Assembly (NCBI RefSeq): GCF_020514095.1
Contig: NZ_VTKY01000003.1
Coordinates: 124,001-188,000, forward strand
Direction: 5' to 3'
DNA length: 64,000 nucleotides
Source of the DNA: Synechococcus sp. MU1643
GTDB taxonomy: Bacteria > Cyanobacteriota > Cyanobacteriia > PCC-6307 > Cyanobiaceae
Below, piece by piece: positions 43,493 through 53,939 of this stretch. The stretch's first letter is position 1, and every line of letters begins with the position of its first letter. A model generated the notes under the pieces. That model was given only the letters and a program-made list of their open reading frames with translations, did no database searches and was not told the DNA's origin. Made by a program: the position numbers and the translations under genes.

Positions 43493-44590
43493 TCAGGCGT
43501 GCTGAACCGTCAGATTCAATGAATTGAAGAGCTGATCAAGCTTGCAGTGCTCTTCCACAAGACGGAAGGCGTAGGTGGCCTTCACTGCTTCATGCAAGCG
43601 CACATGACCAAACGCCTGCTCAATCACGCCCACCGTGGCCAGGGTGTCGTGCTCCACCTTGAGCAAGGGCACGTCCAATTCTTCAGCGCGATTGATCAAT
43701 TGAGGAAGAGGTTCCCCTGCCCCAGTAAGGATCAAACATTGGGTTGATGCCTCAAGAGCAGCCAACTGGATGTCGGTGCGATCAGCCCCAGTCACCACAG
43801 CCATGTTGCGTCGTTTTCGGAAGAATTCCATGGCCGAATTCACATTCATCGCCCCGATGCTCAGGGTTTCCACCAACAGTTCCTGCCGTTCCTGGCAGCA
43901 AATCACCCGGGCATTCAGCCGCCGCACCAACTCACCAACCGTGACGCTGCGCAGCAACGGGGAACGGGGCATAACGCCGAACACCTGCAGGCCCAGGCCC
44001 TGCAGGGCAGGAACCACCTGACGCTCCAAGCTTTCGACCTCCTCTGGCGTGACAGCGTTGAGCACCACTCCAACCAGGCGGTCGCCCAGGGTCTGCTTGG
44101 CCGCCAGCAGCGCATCCACGCTGCGGCTGTCCTGCCAGAGGTGCACCAACACGACCTTGGCATCCAGACCTGTCGCCAGCTGCGGAAGGCTGAGGCCGTA
44201 CAGCAATCCCTCCTGGAGGCTTCCCGCACATTCCAAGAGGGTGAGTCCTTCGTCAGCCTGAATGCGCTGACGAAGCTCCGCGAAACCCTGGCCGGCATCC
44301 AACTCGCCCTGGCCAAGGCGCTGGGCAGCTGTTGTCGGCGACAGCAGATGCATCGAAGGAATCAGACGTTCAGGCGGCAGATTCAGCGTTTCACCAACAA
44401 AGCGAACGTCGTCGTCGATGAGAGGTTGAGGCAACGGGCCCTGGTTCGGATCCCAATCCAGGCTTGTGGCCAGGGGCTTTCCGAACCGGATCTGCTGTCC
44501 GGCACGGGCAAGCTGCTGGGCAATTCCAAGAACGAGGGCCGACTTCCCACTGAACGGCTCACACGATCCGATCAACAGTGTCGTTCCCAT
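43493..44590 (-). CDS. DRTGG/phosphotransacetylase-N-like P-loop protein
   Basis: A 365-residue protein. The N-terminal P-loop (LLIGSCEPFSGKSALVLGIA) and dethiobiotin-synthetase-like fold are followed from about residue 230 by a DRTGG domain (SVTVGELVRRLNARVICC). The same layout is seen in the N-terminal part of some phosphate acetyltransferases. No acetyltransferase domain is present here. It may sense or regulate; substrate unknown. Start ATG at 44590 is preferred to 44608. Confidence 0.82.
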   Translation of the reverse strand: MGTTLLIGSCEPFSGKSALVLGIAQQLARAGQQIRFGKPLATSLDWDPNQGPLPQPLIDDDVRFVGETLNLPPERLIPSMHLLSPTTAAQRLGQGELDAGQGFAELRQRIQADEGLTLLECAGSLQEGLLYGLSLPQLATGLDAKVVLVHLWQDSRSVDALLAAKQTLGDRLVGVVLNAVTPEEVESLERQVVPALQGLGLQVFGVMPRSPLLRSVTVGELVRRLNARVICCQERQELLVETLSIGAMNVNSAMEFFRKRRNMAVVTGADRTDIQLAALEASTQCLILTGAGEPLPQLINRAEELDVPLLKVEHDTLATVGVIEQAFGHVRLHEAVKATYAFRLVEEHCKLDQLFNSLNLTVQHA

Positions 44591-44616
44591 GGAGGTGATG
44601 CCTGTCACCGCTGAAT

Positions 44617-44985
44617 CTAGGCCTGTTCAGGCGCATCTCCGCGCTCCATCAACAACCACTGCCTGAACCCATCGGGCAGATCCGGCTCCGATGGCTGCAG
44701 ATGGGAACGATCCATAAGCCAGGCCACCAGCTGATGGGAGCTGACGACGAAATCAACATCCCCCTCGGAATGACCGGGAAAACGAAGCTGGCAGTCCAGC
44801 CTCTCCATTGGCGCAGCGACCCCGTGCCAGCGGAGTTCAAATGGGTATCCATCAATTCCGGCAACTGGACGCCGCCCCTTCAGCTCCCCGCAGCTCAGGA
44901 TCTGCAGGGCTGCGGGGAGATTCTGCTCACGACTAACACCACCGCAGTAAGGAGCGAACAAAACCAGTTGGGCGGCATCTGACAC
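44617..44985 (-). CDS. Conserved hypothetical protein
   Basis: A 122-residue soluble protein (AAQLVLFAPYCGGVSREQNL, QLRFPGHSEGDVDFVVSSHQ, FRQWLLMERGDAPEQA). No family recognised. It is upstream of the DRTGG gene on the same strand and divergent from the dehydrogenase gene (36 bp between starts). Confidence 0.6.
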   Translation of the reverse strand: MSDAAQLVLFAPYCGGVSREQNLPAALQILSCGELKGRRPVAGIDGYPFELRWHGVAAPMERLDCQLRFPGHSEGDVDFVVSSHQLVAWLMDRSHLQPSEPDLPDGFRQWLLMERGDAPEQA

Positions 44986-45021
44986 AGCTGGTGCTTGATT
45001 CTTGCTCCGCTCGTTTCAAGG

Positions 45022-45759
45022 ATGCCCCAAGCTGGCCCCATGGCCCAGTCCCCCTTCCACGGAAAACGGATCGGCATCACAGGCGCTCGTGGAGCCCTTG
45101 GAGCAGCCCTGACTCGATGCTTCCGTGCCGCAGGCGCCCACGTGATCGGTTTCACCCACGGTTCCACACCGCCAGAGCAAGCAGATGGCCCACACCGTTG
45201 GGTGAGCTGGAGCTGCGGAGACGAAGTCAGCTTGGATACCGATCTGGCGGAGATCGATGTTCTGGTCTTGAACCATGGGATCAATCCTCAAGGCGACCAG
45301 AGTCCTGAGGTAATCAATCAGGCGCTGGAGATCAACACCTTGAGCAGCTGGCGGCTGATGCAGCGATTTGAGGCCATCAGCAGAGCATCGCCTCAGGGCG
45401 ATGCGAGGGAGGTGTGGATCAACACCTCGGAGGCTGAAATCCAGCCTGCCGTAAGTCCTGTGTATGAACTCACCAAGCGGATGCTGGGACAGCTGGTGAG
45501 CATCCGCGGTGCGGTACTCGATGACTCAGGCCGTGAAGCCTTGATCCTTCGCAAGCTGGTGCTCGGACCCTTTCGCTCATCACTCAATCCGATTGGGTTG
45601 ATGAGCGCCGATTTCGTCGCAGCCCAGATACTGCGCCAGGCGAGCTGGGGCTTTCGCCTTGTGATCGTGACGCCAAACCCACTGACCTATGTGTTAACGC
45701 CCCTGACCGAGCTTGGACGGCGGGTCTATAGCCGGATCCTCAGTCGCCCCGATCAGTGA
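45022..45759 (+). CDS. Short-chain dehydrogenase/reductase-like protein
   Basis: A 245-residue Rossmann protein: [20 protein letters not shown] is the NAD(P)-binding TGxxGxxG, NHGIN follows strand 4, and [12 protein letters not shown] holds the YxxxK pair. The preceding [10 protein letters not shown] carries the likely catalytic Ser. The C-terminal hydrophobic stretch ([20 protein letters not shown]) suggests membrane association, as in cyanobacterial SDRs related to sterol-desaturase fusions. Substrate unknown. Its end overlaps map by 20 bp. Confidence 0.78.
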   Translation: MPQAGPMAQSPFHGKRIGITGARGALGAALTRCFRAAGAHVIGFTHGSTPPEQADGPHRWVSWSCGDEVSLDTDLAEIDVLVLNHGINPQGDQSPEVINQALEINTLSSWRLMQRFEAISRASPQGDAREVWINTSEAEIQPAVSPVYELTKRMLGQLVSIRGAVLDDSGREALILRKLVLGPFRSSLNPIGLMSADFVAAQILRQASWGFRLVIVTPNPLTYVLTPLTELGRRVYSRILSRPDQ

Positions 45760-46585
45760 GGATTTCGCATCCATCACTGGTGACGAGAACGGTGTGCTCC
45801 CACTGCGCCGATAGAGAGCCATCGCGGGTCACAACGGTCCATTGATCCCGCAGCGTGCGGCAGGCCTTGCTGCCGGCATTGAGAATGGGCTCAATCGCCA
45901 GGGTCATGCCTGGACGCAAGGTGACGTTGGGAAGCTCGTCAGTGCGGAAATTGAACACGGAAGGTTCTTCGTGCAGGTTTCTGCCGACACCGTGGCCGGT
46001 GTAATCCTCCACAACACTGAAAGCGTTGGCCTTGACGTGGTCTTCAACGGCTCCAGCAATGTCGAGCAGGGTGTTGCCTGCTTTGACCTGGCTCAAACCA
46101 GCCATCAAGGCTTCCTTGGCAACCCGGCTCAAAGTCTGTGCTTCCTGGGGCACATCTCCAACGCAGATCGTGATACAGCTGTCGCCGTGGTACCCCTCGA
46201 AGTAGGCGCCGGTATCCACCTTCAGCAGATCGCCATGGCGGATCACACGCTTCGAACTAGGAATACCGTGCACCACTTCGTTGTTGATGCTGGCGCAAAT
46301 GCTGGCCGGAAAGCCGTGATATCCCTTGAAACTTGGAGTCGCCCCCATCTCTCGAATGCGTTTTTCGGCATAGGCATCGATATCTCCAGTTGTCTGGCCC
46401 GGTTCCACCATTCCCATCACCTCCCGCAGCACGGTGGCGACGATGTGGCTGGCCTGACGCATGATCTTCACTTCACGGGCTGATTTGATCTCAACACCGC
46501 GACGCTTCTGAATGCGAGGGCCCGTCGCCGTCACCTGCCCCTGCGCTGCCTGGGTGGATGCCAGAAGATCAGCAAAGAGATTCAT
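45740..46585 (-). CDS. map: Methionine aminopeptidase type I
   Basis: Removes the initiator Met from nascent proteins. The pita-bread metal ligands are seen in [20 protein letters not shown] (two Asp), [16 protein letters not shown] (His) and [14 protein letters not shown] (Glu); the last Glu is in [26 protein letters not shown] is another family signature. Length 281 aa with an N-terminal extension of about 30 residues. Confidence 0.95.
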   Translation of the reverse strand: MNLFADLLASTQAAQGQVTATGPRIQKRRGVEIKSAREVKIMRQASHIVATVLREVMGMVEPGQTTGDIDAYAEKRIREMGATPSFKGYHGFPASICASINNEVVHGIPSSKRVIRHGDLLKVDTGAYFEGYHGDSCITICVGDVPQEAQTLSRVAKEALMAGLSQVKAGNTLLDIAGAVEDHVKANAFSVVEDYTGHGVGRNLHEEPSVFNFRTDELPNVTLRPGMTLAIEPILNAGSKACRTLRDQWTVVTRDGSLSAQWEHTVLVTSDGCEILTDRGD

Positions 46586-46629
46586 GACTCAACCCAATAT
46601 CCGTCACGCTATCAAGAGCAACCGAATTG

Positions 46630-46926
46630 ATGCCGGTCATGTCGCTGCTTGTGCGCTTGCGCGAACTGCACCGAAGCGTTGCACCTTTCGTTCTGGCGCC
46701 TTTGCTAGTGACGGTGTTCTCCGGAGTCAGTTACCGCCTAGCCCGGGACTGGTTTGGAGCCAGCCGGGAACAGGTTCACTGGTTAATGGTGGTGCACGAA
46801 GGGGAATGGCTCGGTTCCACGCTGGAACCGGTCGTCGTTCTTCTCAATGCCATCGGGCTGCTGTGGATGCTGATCACAGGAGTAGGACTCCTGATGGAGC
46901 AATGGCGTCGAAAGGTACACTCGTAG
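46630..46926 (+). CDS. Small PepSY-TM-like membrane protein
   Basis: A 98-residue protein with two membrane helices ([20 protein letters not shown] and [20 protein letters not shown]) separated by [17 protein letters not shown], similar to the PepSY-associated membrane pattern with HEGxWLG. Function unknown. Ends just before rplS. Confidence 0.65.
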   Translation: MPVMSLLVRLRELHRSVAPFVLAPLLVTVFSGVSYRLARDWFGASREQVHWLMVVHEGEWLGSTLEPVVVLLNAIGLLWMLITGVGLLMEQWRRKVHS

Positions 46927-46951
46927 TTTGGCGATACAACGCGGAGCTGGG

Positions 46952-47428
46952 ATGGCAGCCGATTCGAAGGACACAGCGGTGACCGACGAGAACACCGAAA
47001 CGGCTGTGGAAACAGCACCTGAGGCCACAGCGGCGAAGCCCAGCAAGGCTTCCAGTGCTACTGCCAAAAAACTGAGCCCCGAGGCTCTGATTCGCTCCTT
47101 TGAGTCAGCTCAGCAGAAAGATGATCTTCCTGAGATCTACGTGGGCGACACCGTGCGCGTTGGTGTTCGCATAAGCGAAGGCAACAAGGAGCGTGTTCAG
47201 CCCTACGAGGGCGTGGTGATTTCCAAGCGCCATGGCGGTCTCAACCAGACCATCACCGTGCGCCGGATCTTCCAGGGCATCGGCGTTGAGCGGGTGTTCA
47301 TGCTGCATAGCCCCCAAGTGGCTTCCATCAAGGTGGAACGGCGCGGTAAGGTGCGCAGGGCGAAGCTTTTCTATCTGCGGGAACGGGTGGGCAAGGCCAC
47401 CCGCGTGAAGCAGCGCTTCGATCGCTGA
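46952..47428 (+). CDS. rplS: Ribosomal protein L19
   Basis: A bL19 protein at the 30S-50S interface. The core begins [20 protein letters not shown] and includes [39 protein letters not shown] and [21 protein letters not shown] 45-residue Thr/Ala/Glu-rich N-terminal extension precedes it, as is common in cyanobacteria. ATG at 46952 is chosen; a TTG at 46928 would add eight residues. tRNA-Trp lies 60 bp downstream. Confidence 0.94.
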   Translation: MAADSKDTAVTDENTETAVETAPEATAAKPSKASSATAKKLSPEALIRSFESAQQKDDLPEIYVGDTVRVGVRISEGNKERVQPYEGVVISKRHGGLNQTITVRRIFQGIGVERVFMLHSPQVASIKVERRGKVRRAKLFYLRERVGKATRVKQRFDR

Positions 47429-47488
47429 GGTTTCGACCTCGTTCAATCAGTTGCCAATTTCAACGTTGGCTGAGGGGTACATCGCCTT

Positions 47489-47561
47489 GCGCCGTTAGTT
47501 CAGTTGGTAGAACGCAGGTCTCCAAAACCTGATGTCGGGGGTTCGAGTCCTCCACGGCGCG
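47489..47561 (+). tRNA. trnW: tRNA-Trp (CCA)
   Basis: A 73-nt cloverleaf: acceptor GCGCCGT/ACGGCGC with G discriminator, anticodon arm GCAGGT-CTCCAAA-ACCTG with anticodon CCA, and T-arm GGGGGTTCGAGTCCTCC. CCA is not encoded. Confidence 0.95.
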
Positions 47562-47598
47562 TCCGATGTTCCCCTCGTGCAGTTTCCCGGTTCTGAGC

Positions 47599-47787
47599 AT
47601 GGAGTTGGATCTTCAACCTGGTGATGTTGTGAAGGTGTTGGAGTCAGCCGCCCTTGGCTGGGTCCGTGCCCGAGTGATACGCGTCAAGTCCGGCGGCCGT
47701 GTGGTCGTTCAAAGTGATCAAGGACGTGAATTCACCGCCCGCGGCAATCAGGTTCGGCTCATCGAACCTGCGGGATTCCGTCCCTGA
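47599..47787 (+). CDS. Small conserved-looking protein (beta-barrel-like)
   Basis: A 62-residue beta-rich protein, MELDLQPGDVVKVLESAALG, then VRARVIRVKSGGRVVVQSDQ and EFTARGNQVRLIEP, reminiscent of small SH3/KOW-like barrels. Followed by a strong terminator. Function unknown. Confidence 0.6.
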   Translation: MELDLQPGDVVKVLESAALGWVRARVIRVKSGGRVVVQSDQGREFTARGNQVRLIEPAGFRP

Positions 47788-47824
47788 CTCATTGAGGACT
47801 CGGTCATGTGCCGATGCTTCCCTC

Positions 47825-47858
47825 AATTCCTGGCGACGTTGTCGCCGGGAATTTTTTT
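47825..47858 (+). terminator. Intrinsic terminator
   Basis: Stem AATTCCTGGCGAC/GTCGCCGGGAATT (13 pairs, one G-T) with loop GTT and a run of T. It ends the rplS-tRNA-Trp-small-protein segment. Confidence 0.88.
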
Positions 47859-48003
47859 ATGGCAGCACTTGGAAGACAATTCAAGGCTGATCCAGGGCTC
47901 AGTTGTTGACGTAGGGCAGGGCAACAGTTGATACTGATCAGGTCGCGCAGGCGATACAGGTCAGATTCTTCGGAGCGCGTCTCGCGAGTTCTGAATCAGG
48001 TCT

Positions 48004-48077
48004 GGGACCGTAGTTCAACCGGTTAGAGCACCGCCCTGTCACGGCGGAAGTTGCGGGTTCGAATCCCGTCGGTCCCG
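48004..48077 (+). tRNA. trnD: tRNA-Asp (GUC)
   Basis: A 74-nt cloverleaf: acceptor GGGACCG/CGGTCCC, discriminator G, anticodon arm CCGCC-CTGTCAC-GGCGG with anticodon GTC, T-arm TGCGGGTTCGAATCCCG. It lies 21 bp before the gltX start. Confidence 0.95.
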
Positions 48078-48098
48078 TTCTTACCACCAAAAGCCACG

Positions 48099-49532
48099 AT
48101 GGTGCGCGTTCGACTGGCCCCCAGCCCAACGGGCACGCTTCATATTGGAACGGCGCGAACGGCTGTTTTCAACTGGCTGTATGCCAAGCACGAGCAAGGG
48201 GCGTTCGTGCTGCGCATTGAAGACACCGACAAAGAGCGGTCCAAGCCCGAGTACACCCAGAACATTCTCGAAGGCTTGCACTGGCTCGGGATCAAGTGGG
48301 ACGAGGAACCCGTCATCCAGAGCGAACGGGTGGTGCAGCATCGTGAAGCGATACAGACCCTGCTCGATCGGGGATTGGCCTACCGCTGCTACGCCAGCGA
48401 AACGGAACTCACGGCCATGCGCGATGCGCAGAAAGCGGCCAATCAAGCGCCGCGCTACGACAACCGCCACAGGACCCTGACGCCCGAGCAGGAGCAGGCT
48501 TTTCAGGCAGAAGGCCGCGAAGCGGTGATCCGCTTTCGCATTGATGACGCTGCCGAAATTCGCTGGAATGATCTAGTGCGTGGGGCCATGAGCTGGCGAG
48601 GCTCTGACCTTGGCGGTGACATGGTGATTGCCCGTCATGCCCCGGCTGATCAAATCGGCGACCCCCTCTACAACCTTGTTGTGGTGGTGGATGACGCCGC
48701 GATGAAGATCACCCATGTGATCCGCGGTGAAGATCACATTGCCAACACCGCCAAGCAGCTGCTCCTCTATGAAGCGCTGGGCCTTACCTTGCCGACTTTT
48801 GCCCATGCCCCTCTCATCCTCAATGCCGAGGGTCGCAAGCTCTCCAAACGGGATGGGGTGACCTCCATCAACGACTTCCGCGCCATGGGCTACACCCCTG
48901 ACGCCATCGCCAACTACATGACCTTGCTGGGGTGGTCCGTGCCGGAGGGCATGGAGGAACGGTTTAGCTTGCGTGAGGCCGCAGCCGTCTTTGGTTTCGA
49001 TCGGGTCAACAAAGCCGGAGCGCGTTTCGACTGGGACAAGCTCAACTGGCTGAATGCCCAGGTTCTGCATGGGTGGACGGCGGAACATCTTCTAGAGGAG
49101 CTAACGCCCCTCTGGGCCGAACGCGGTTGGACTCCTCCCAGCGACACCAGCTGGTGCCTCGACCTCTGTGCCTTGCTGGGCCCCTCCCTCACCCTGCTCA
49201 AAGATGGTGCCGATCAGGCGGAACCGTTCTTTGATCGTCCGGGCCTCCAGGAGGATGCGCTCGAGCAACTCGCGGTCGAAGGAGCTCAAGCAGCCATTGC
49301 CGACCTGCTTCAGCGTCTCGAGAACGACCCTTGGGATGGCAGCGACGTCGATCAATCCAAGGCTTGGCTGGGGGATGCCGCCAAAGCAGCCGGTGTGAAG
49401 AAAGGGGTTGTGATGAAGTCCCTGCGCGCCGCTCTGCTGGGGCGTCTTCAAGGGCCCGATCTGATCACAACATGGTCACTGCTGGCCCGAATCGGTGAGG
49501 ACCTGCCGCGACTGCGCCGCTGCCTCGGCTGA
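48099..49532 (+). CDS. gltX: Glutamyl-tRNA synthetase
   Basis: Class I synthetase of 477 residues that charges tRNA-Glu, the donor for the C5 tetrapyrrole route completed by hemL and hemC in this window. HIGH-type motif HIGT in [20 protein letters not shown]-type motif KLSKR in [27 protein letters not shown] at 48099 is chosen because the upstream frame runs into tRNA-Asp. The 3' end overlaps the antiporter gene by 57 bp. Confidence 0.96.
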   Translation: MVRVRLAPSPTGTLHIGTARTAVFNWLYAKHEQGAFVLRIEDTDKERSKPEYTQNILEGLHWLGIKWDEEPVIQSERVVQHREAIQTLLDRGLAYRCYASETELTAMRDAQKAANQAPRYDNRHRTLTPEQEQAFQAEGREAVIRFRIDDAAEIRWNDLVRGAMSWRGSDLGGDMVIARHAPADQIGDPLYNLVVVVDDAAMKITHVIRGEDHIANTAKQLLLYEALGLTLPTFAHAPLILNAEGRKLSKRDGVTSINDFRAMGYTPDAIANYMTLLGWSVPEGMEERFSLREAAAVFGFDRVNKAGARFDWDKLNWLNAQVLHGWTAEHLLEELTPLWAERGWTPPSDTSWCLDLCALLGPSLTLLKDGADQAEPFFDRPGLQEDALEQLAVEGAQAAIADLLQRLENDPWDGSDVDQSKAWLGDAAKAAGVKKGVVMKSLRAALLGRLQGPDLITTWSLLARIGEDLPRLRRCLG

Positions 49533-50741
49533 GGCAGGCTCGTTATCGACAGTTTGGACTAGGCCCAGAGCCCGAGCCAATGGCTGGGCTGTGAGGCCCT
49601 GCAGGCCGACGGTCATCAGGATGGTCAGGAACACCAACCCCTGAAGGCGTCCAGCCCCAAGGATGCCGGCTTGCTCCAAACGAATCGCGAAAAGAGAGGC
49701 CACCGCAGCGGTGACGATGCCTCGCGGCGCGAGCCACCCCAGAAACAGCCGTTGCTCAAGCTTGAAGGGCAGTCCGATGGTGGCTAAACCCACGCCAATC
49801 GGACGCACCACGAGCATCAACGACAGCACACAGAGGATGCCGCCCCAACCCAGCGGACTGAGTTCAGCCCAGGACACGTCAGCGGCCAGCAGTGGAAACA
49901 GCATGGTGATCGCCAACTGCGCCAGTTCCTGAATCAAGCCATCCAATTCAGCGGTGTGGGGGCCTGGACGTCGACCGACGACGATGCCCGCCGCCACCGA
50001 AGCAGGCAGAGCGGATTCCGGCAGCAGCCACTCACTGACGCCATACATCAGAAACAGCAAACCCAAACTGAGCTGCAGCGGGAGCCCCTTCAACTGATCG
50101 GGTTTGAGCCGTCGCAGCAGCTCAGACAGCAGCCAGCCGACGCTCGCGCCAATCAGCACTCCACCGCCCAATCGATACAGCAGGCCGAGCATCACCTCAC
50201 GCCAGCCGTGCAGGTTGCCAAGGACAAGCTCCAACAGCAGCAGGGCTAAAACGGCGCCAATGGGCTCAAGCACCAGTCCCTCAGCCTCCAGGACTTCGCC
50301 CAGAGGAGGTGCGAGCCGAATCTGACGCACCAGAGGAGTGACCACTGTTGGCCCAGTGGCCAGCACAATGGCACTGAACACAGCCGCAAGCGACCAGCTG
50401 AGGCCGGCAAGCCAATGGGCCGCCAACAGACCGCCTCCCAGGGAGATCAACAGACGCAGGGCTGCGATGCGCTGCACCGTGGCCTTGATCGTGTCTCCAG
50501 GCAGACGCAGATTCAGTCCGCCGTCGAACAGCACCAGGCTGACGAGAAGACCCACAACGGTTCCAAGCCCGGATCCGAGATCAAGGGGTTCCACCCAACC
50601 CAAACCAGAGCGACCGATCAGCAGCCCCGACAGGAGCAGCAACACCACCCCAGGAAATTCCGACTTGGCTGCCAGAAAACGGGCCGCAGCACCCGAGGAG
50701 ACCGTGACGCCCCAGAGGAGGCCCAGACGCTCAGGCGTCAT
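49476..50741 (-). CDS. Na+/H+ (monovalent cation:proton) antiporter
   Basis: A 421-residue membrane protein with about 12 helices (for example [20 protein letters not shown] and [20 protein letters not shown]). FDGGLNL and the later [14 protein letters not shown] are CPA1-type signatures around the ion site. [11 protein letters not shown] and [13 protein letters not shown] follow. It probably extrudes Na+ in exchange for H+ in a marine cell. Confidence 0.88.
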   Translation of the reverse strand: MTPERLGLLWGVTVSSGAAARFLAAKSEFPGVVLLLLSGLLIGRSGLGWVEPLDLGSGLGTVVGLLVSLVLFDGGLNLRLPGDTIKATVQRIAALRLLISLGGGLLAAHWLAGLSWSLAAVFSAIVLATGPTVVTPLVRQIRLAPPLGEVLEAEGLVLEPIGAVLALLLLELVLGNLHGWREVMLGLLYRLGGGVLIGASVGWLLSELLRRLKPDQLKGLPLQLSLGLLFLMYGVSEWLLPESALPASVAAGIVVGRRPGPHTAELDGLIQELAQLAITMLFPLLAADVSWAELSPLGWGGILCVLSLMLVVRPIGVGLATIGLPFKLEQRLFLGWLAPRGIVTAAVASLFAIRLEQAGILGAGRLQGLVFLTILMTVGLQGLTAQPLARALGLVQTVDNEPASAEAAAQSRQVLTDSGQQ

Positions 50742-50976
50742 CGACAGAGGAGAACTGAGGTTCCACGCGCACGCCGATCACGGATTGGGGGCGTACAACC
50801 AGATACTCGCCCTCCAGATCACTGAGGGGAACGTTGACGAAACCGCCCTGGTTCTCGGCATTGACCACCCCTTGGTGCCACTCCTGGAAGATCTCGAGTT
50901 TCGGAAAAAACACCCATTCGGTTTGGCCTCCCACAAGGTGGAGATGGACGGCGTAACGACGGGGCGTACGGGACAT
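50731..50976 (-). CDS. Small conserved hypothetical protein
   Basis: An 81-residue protein, YAVHLHLVGGQTEWVFFPKL, FQEWHQGVVNAENQGGFVNV and EGEYLVVRPQSVIGVRVEPQ. It seems beta-rich, with overlaps of 1 bp to the DUF1643 gene and 11 bp to the antiporter gene. No function known. Confidence 0.6.
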   Translation of the reverse strand: MSRTPRRYAVHLHLVGGQTEWVFFPKLEIFQEWHQGVVNAENQGGFVNVPLSDLEGEYLVVRPQSVIGVRVEPQFSSVDDA

Positions 50977-51602
50977 CAGCGCGGAAAGACACCCATCACG
51001 GTCCCCACAGGATGACGGATCGGTTCCGGGTCTGCCCAGAGAAAAGGGCGAAGACAGGTGTTGCGCGGGGCATACAGCGGATGGCGCGGTTGCCCCGAGG
51101 CCGTCTGACCCAGCATCAGTGGTTGCGGCGAGTCGGGAACAGAGCGTCGGCGTTGCGGCAGCAAACGCTGAATGTCACCAAGAAGCAGCTGAGCCCGGTG
51201 CCATCGCGCCCCCCTCGCCCCCCATCCACACCAGAGATCAACCCCAGATGTCCGGGACCAGTGGTTGAACCAGCAGTTCAAGATCGCGTCGTTCTGCTCA
51301 CCGATGGGGTCCTTCACCCGCAGCAGTGCCGCCGGAGACGGCGAGATCCGAGCGAACAGATTCAGCACCAGCAACTCCCGATATCCCCATTGCCTGGCGA
51401 AGCCGATCAAACGGCGCAGGGTCGGATCATCACGCTGGCCATCAGCTCTCGAGGGATTTAGACCCACGAAGATCAGGCACCCTTCGCCTGTACCCAGGCA
51501 GCGCCGCAGCCACCAGCGGTAACAGCCATCGCTGCTAAGGGACGCTTCAGACCCCGAGCTGTCGGCGACAACGCTCAAGGATGCGCTCGCTGGCGTGACC
51601 AT
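50976..51602 (-). CDS. DUF1643 protein
   Basis: A DUF1643 protein of about 208 residues: CLIFVGLNPSRADGQRDDPT, LRRLIGFARQWGYRELLVLN and LWCGWGARGARWHRAQLLL, then GHPLYAPR-like QTASGQPRHPLYAPRNTCL. The family is widespread and often mobile, with no proven function. ATG at 51602 is a guess; the N-terminal 40 residues overlap the end of wecB and look unconserved. Confidence 0.8.
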   Translation of the reverse strand: MVTPASASLSVVADSSGSEASLSSDGCYRWWLRRCLGTGEGCLIFVGLNPSRADGQRDDPTLRRLIGFARQWGYRELLVLNLFARISPSPAALLRVKDPIGEQNDAILNCWFNHWSRTSGVDLWCGWGARGARWHRAQLLLGDIQRLLPQRRRSVPDSPQPLMLGQTASGQPRHPLYAPRNTCLRPFLWADPEPIRHPVGTVMGVFPR

Positions 51603-52659
51603 CGCCGAAGGGGTTAACGGCGCGGGACATGTCTTGATAGGCCGTGGCATCCCCAAGCAGCCGCGAGGTCTCTTCCAGGATCACATTGGGATCAGTGCCC
51701 ACAAGCCGGGCTGTTCCCGCATCAACGGCCTCCGGCCGCTCTGTGGTTCGCCGTAGAACCAGTACGGGTTTGCCTAGCGCAGGGGCCTCCTCCTGGAGAC
51801 CACCAGAATCGGTGAGCAACAGGCAGCAACCTTTCATCGCTGCGACGAGACGGTCGTAGTCCAGAGGTTCGGTCAGAACGACACGGGGATGGCTTCCAAG
51901 CAGGGCCTGCAGCGGTTCTCGCACCGTCGGGTTGCGATGCATCGGCAGCAGGAGCGCCGTGTCGGGGTAGCGCTCAAGCACCTTCAGCATTCCTGCAGCG
52001 ATGTCGTGCAGACGCTCACCCCAGTTTTCACGCCGATGCACCGTGGCGAGGATCACCCTCTGTTGATCCCAGTCGAGGCCATCAAAGCGAACATCCGGCG
52101 CCGATTCCGCCATCAATAACAACGCATCGATCACGGTGTTGCCGGTCACGGAAATCTCCCCGACCACCCCGGATGCTTTCAGGTTGGATTCCGCCTTAGC
52201 CGTCGGCGCGAAATGAAGAGTCGCGATCTGGGAGAGAAGCCGACGGTTGGCTTCTTCCGGGAAGGGATCCAGAAGATTGTCGGTGCGCAGACCGGCCTCC
52301 ACATGGCCAACCGGGATCTGCTCGTAAAACGCAGCCAAACCAGCTGCAAACGCCGTGGTGGTGTCGCCCTGCACCAGGACCAACTGCGGCAGATAGGCCT
52401 GGAAGTCTTCCCGCAGCCCTTGCAGCGCAGCACAGGTGACATGCGTCAGGGTCTGACGGGGTGCCATCAGATTGAGATCCTGATCCGCATGAAGATGGAA
52501 CAGATCCATCACCTGGCCCACCATTTCGCGGTGCTGACCGGTCAGGACGACACGGGTCTGCAATGCATCACAGGCTTGAAACGTCCGGATGACCGGAGCC
52601 AGCTTGATCGCCTCTGGACGCGTTCCCAGAACGATCGTGACGCGGGGCTGTTCAGCCAT
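51547..52659 (-). CDS. wecB: UDP-N-acetylglucosamine 2-epimerase
   Basis: Non-hydrolysing epimerase of 370 residues giving UDP-ManNAc for surface polysaccharide. VTIVLGTRPEAIKLAPVIRT, LVLVQGDTTTAFAAGLAAFY, VGHVEAGLRTDNLLDPFPEE, ILATVHRRENWGERLHDIA, LLLTDSGGLQEEAPALGKPV and VLRRTTERPEAVDAGTARLV cover the whole family pattern. Confidence 0.94.
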   Translation of the reverse strand: MAEQPRVTIVLGTRPEAIKLAPVIRTFQACDALQTRVVLTGQHREMVGQVMDLFHLHADQDLNLMAPRQTLTHVTCAALQGLREDFQAYLPQLVLVQGDTTTAFAAGLAAFYEQIPVGHVEAGLRTDNLLDPFPEEANRRLLSQIATLHFAPTAKAESNLKASGVVGEISVTGNTVIDALLLMAESAPDVRFDGLDWDQQRVILATVHRRENWGERLHDIAAGMLKVLERYPDTALLLPMHRNPTVREPLQALLGSHPRVVLTEPLDYDRLVAAMKGCCLLLTDSGGLQEEAPALGKPVLVLRRTTERPEAVDAGTARLVGTDPNVILEETSRLLGDATAYQDMSRAVNPFGDGHASERILERCRRQLGV

Positions 52660-52749
52660 TCCATCCAGACGGACCGCAGGAGTTTACGGGCGTCAACCCG
52701 GAGAGAACAGTGAGAAATCCTTGCCAGTCCCAGCATCGAGACGATCCTG

Positions 52750-53939
52750 ATGAAAGATCTCTCGCCATCAACGTGGCTCAGCCGGTTTTTCCCCCAGCTT
52801 CCCGCCGCGCCCAACCTCCGCCCATACCTCAGAACGATCCCGGGAGGTTCAAAACCCGGCGCCCAGATCAGCTGCAGATGGCTCGCCAAGCCTCGAGGAG
52901 ATCGTTCAGATCGCCCATGAGGCTGGCCATTCCGATGTCCACCTGGGGGTTGGAGAAGCACCTCGAAACCGCGCACGGGGAGACATGCAAAGCACGGAAT
53001 GGCCAGTGACCCGCGCCGAGGTCTTTCAGGGATGGCTCCAGGAAATCCTGACGCCACAAGAGATCGATGGCTTCAACCGCGACAAGGAATTCGACGGCTC
53101 CCATGCATTCCCCTTAGTGCGCGTGCGCATCAACCTGATGGATTCACTGCGAGGCCCGGCCATGGTGCTGCGCCTAATTCCGCAGACGATCCTCACCATC
53201 GAGCAGCTGCATCTCCCCAACGTGCTGCAGAGCCTCGCGGCCCTGCCGAAGGGACTGATCCTGGTGACCGGACCGACCGCCTCCGGCAAAAGCACAACCC
53301 TCGCGGCCATGATCGACTGGATCAACCGCAACGAGGCACGCCACATCCTCACGATCGAGGATCCTGTCGAGTTCGTGCATGAGAGCCGCAAGTCCCTCAT
53401 TCGGCACCAGGAAGTTGGATTGCACACCCTCAAATCCCACAACGCCCTGAAGGCCGCCCTGTGCGAAGACCCTGATGTGATTGGTGGCCGAAATCCGAGA
53501 TCAGGGAACCCTCTCTACGGCCCTCGAAGCGGCCCAGACCGGCCACCTGGTGTTCGGGACGCTGCACACCAATTCAGCGGTAAAAACCGTGGAGCGAGTC
53601 CTCGACATCTATTCACCAGAGGAACAGGAGAGTGTGCGCCGTTTGTTGTCCGAGTCGCTGCTGGGGATGATCGCCCAGGGGTTGATCAAGACAAAGGACA
53701 GAAAACGGGCGGCGTATCACGACATCCTGAACAACACCGATGCCTGCAAGAACTACATCCAGCGGGGGGCGCTCGATGAGGTTGAAGAAATCTTGGAACG
53801 CAGCGAGTTCGATGGGATGGTGACCACCAATCAATCGCTGTTTGCCCTAGTGGAGGAAGATCGCATTGAGGGCGCACAGGCTGTTGCCGTCAGCCCCAAA
53901 CCCAACGAGCTGGCCCAGGCCCTGCGGGGCCGAAGCTGA
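52750..53939 (+). pseudogene. pilT: pilT, twitching-motility ATPase with frameshifts
   Basis: The reading moves through three frames. An ATG at 52750 opens MKDLSPSTWLSRFFPQLPAA; from about 52880 another frame gives LEEIVQIAHEAGHSDVHLGV, then DMQSTEWPVTRAEVFQGWLQ, the Walker A VTGPTASGKSTTLAAM and HILTIEDPVEFVHESRKSLI. At about 53480, in CEDPDVI, about two bases appear lost, and a third frame continues VAEIRDQGTLSTALEAAQTG, GTLHTNSAVKTVERVLDIYS to the normal end RGRS. PilT powers pilus retraction. No upstream in-frame start exists for the middle frame. It is most simply a decayed gene. Confidence 0.85.
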
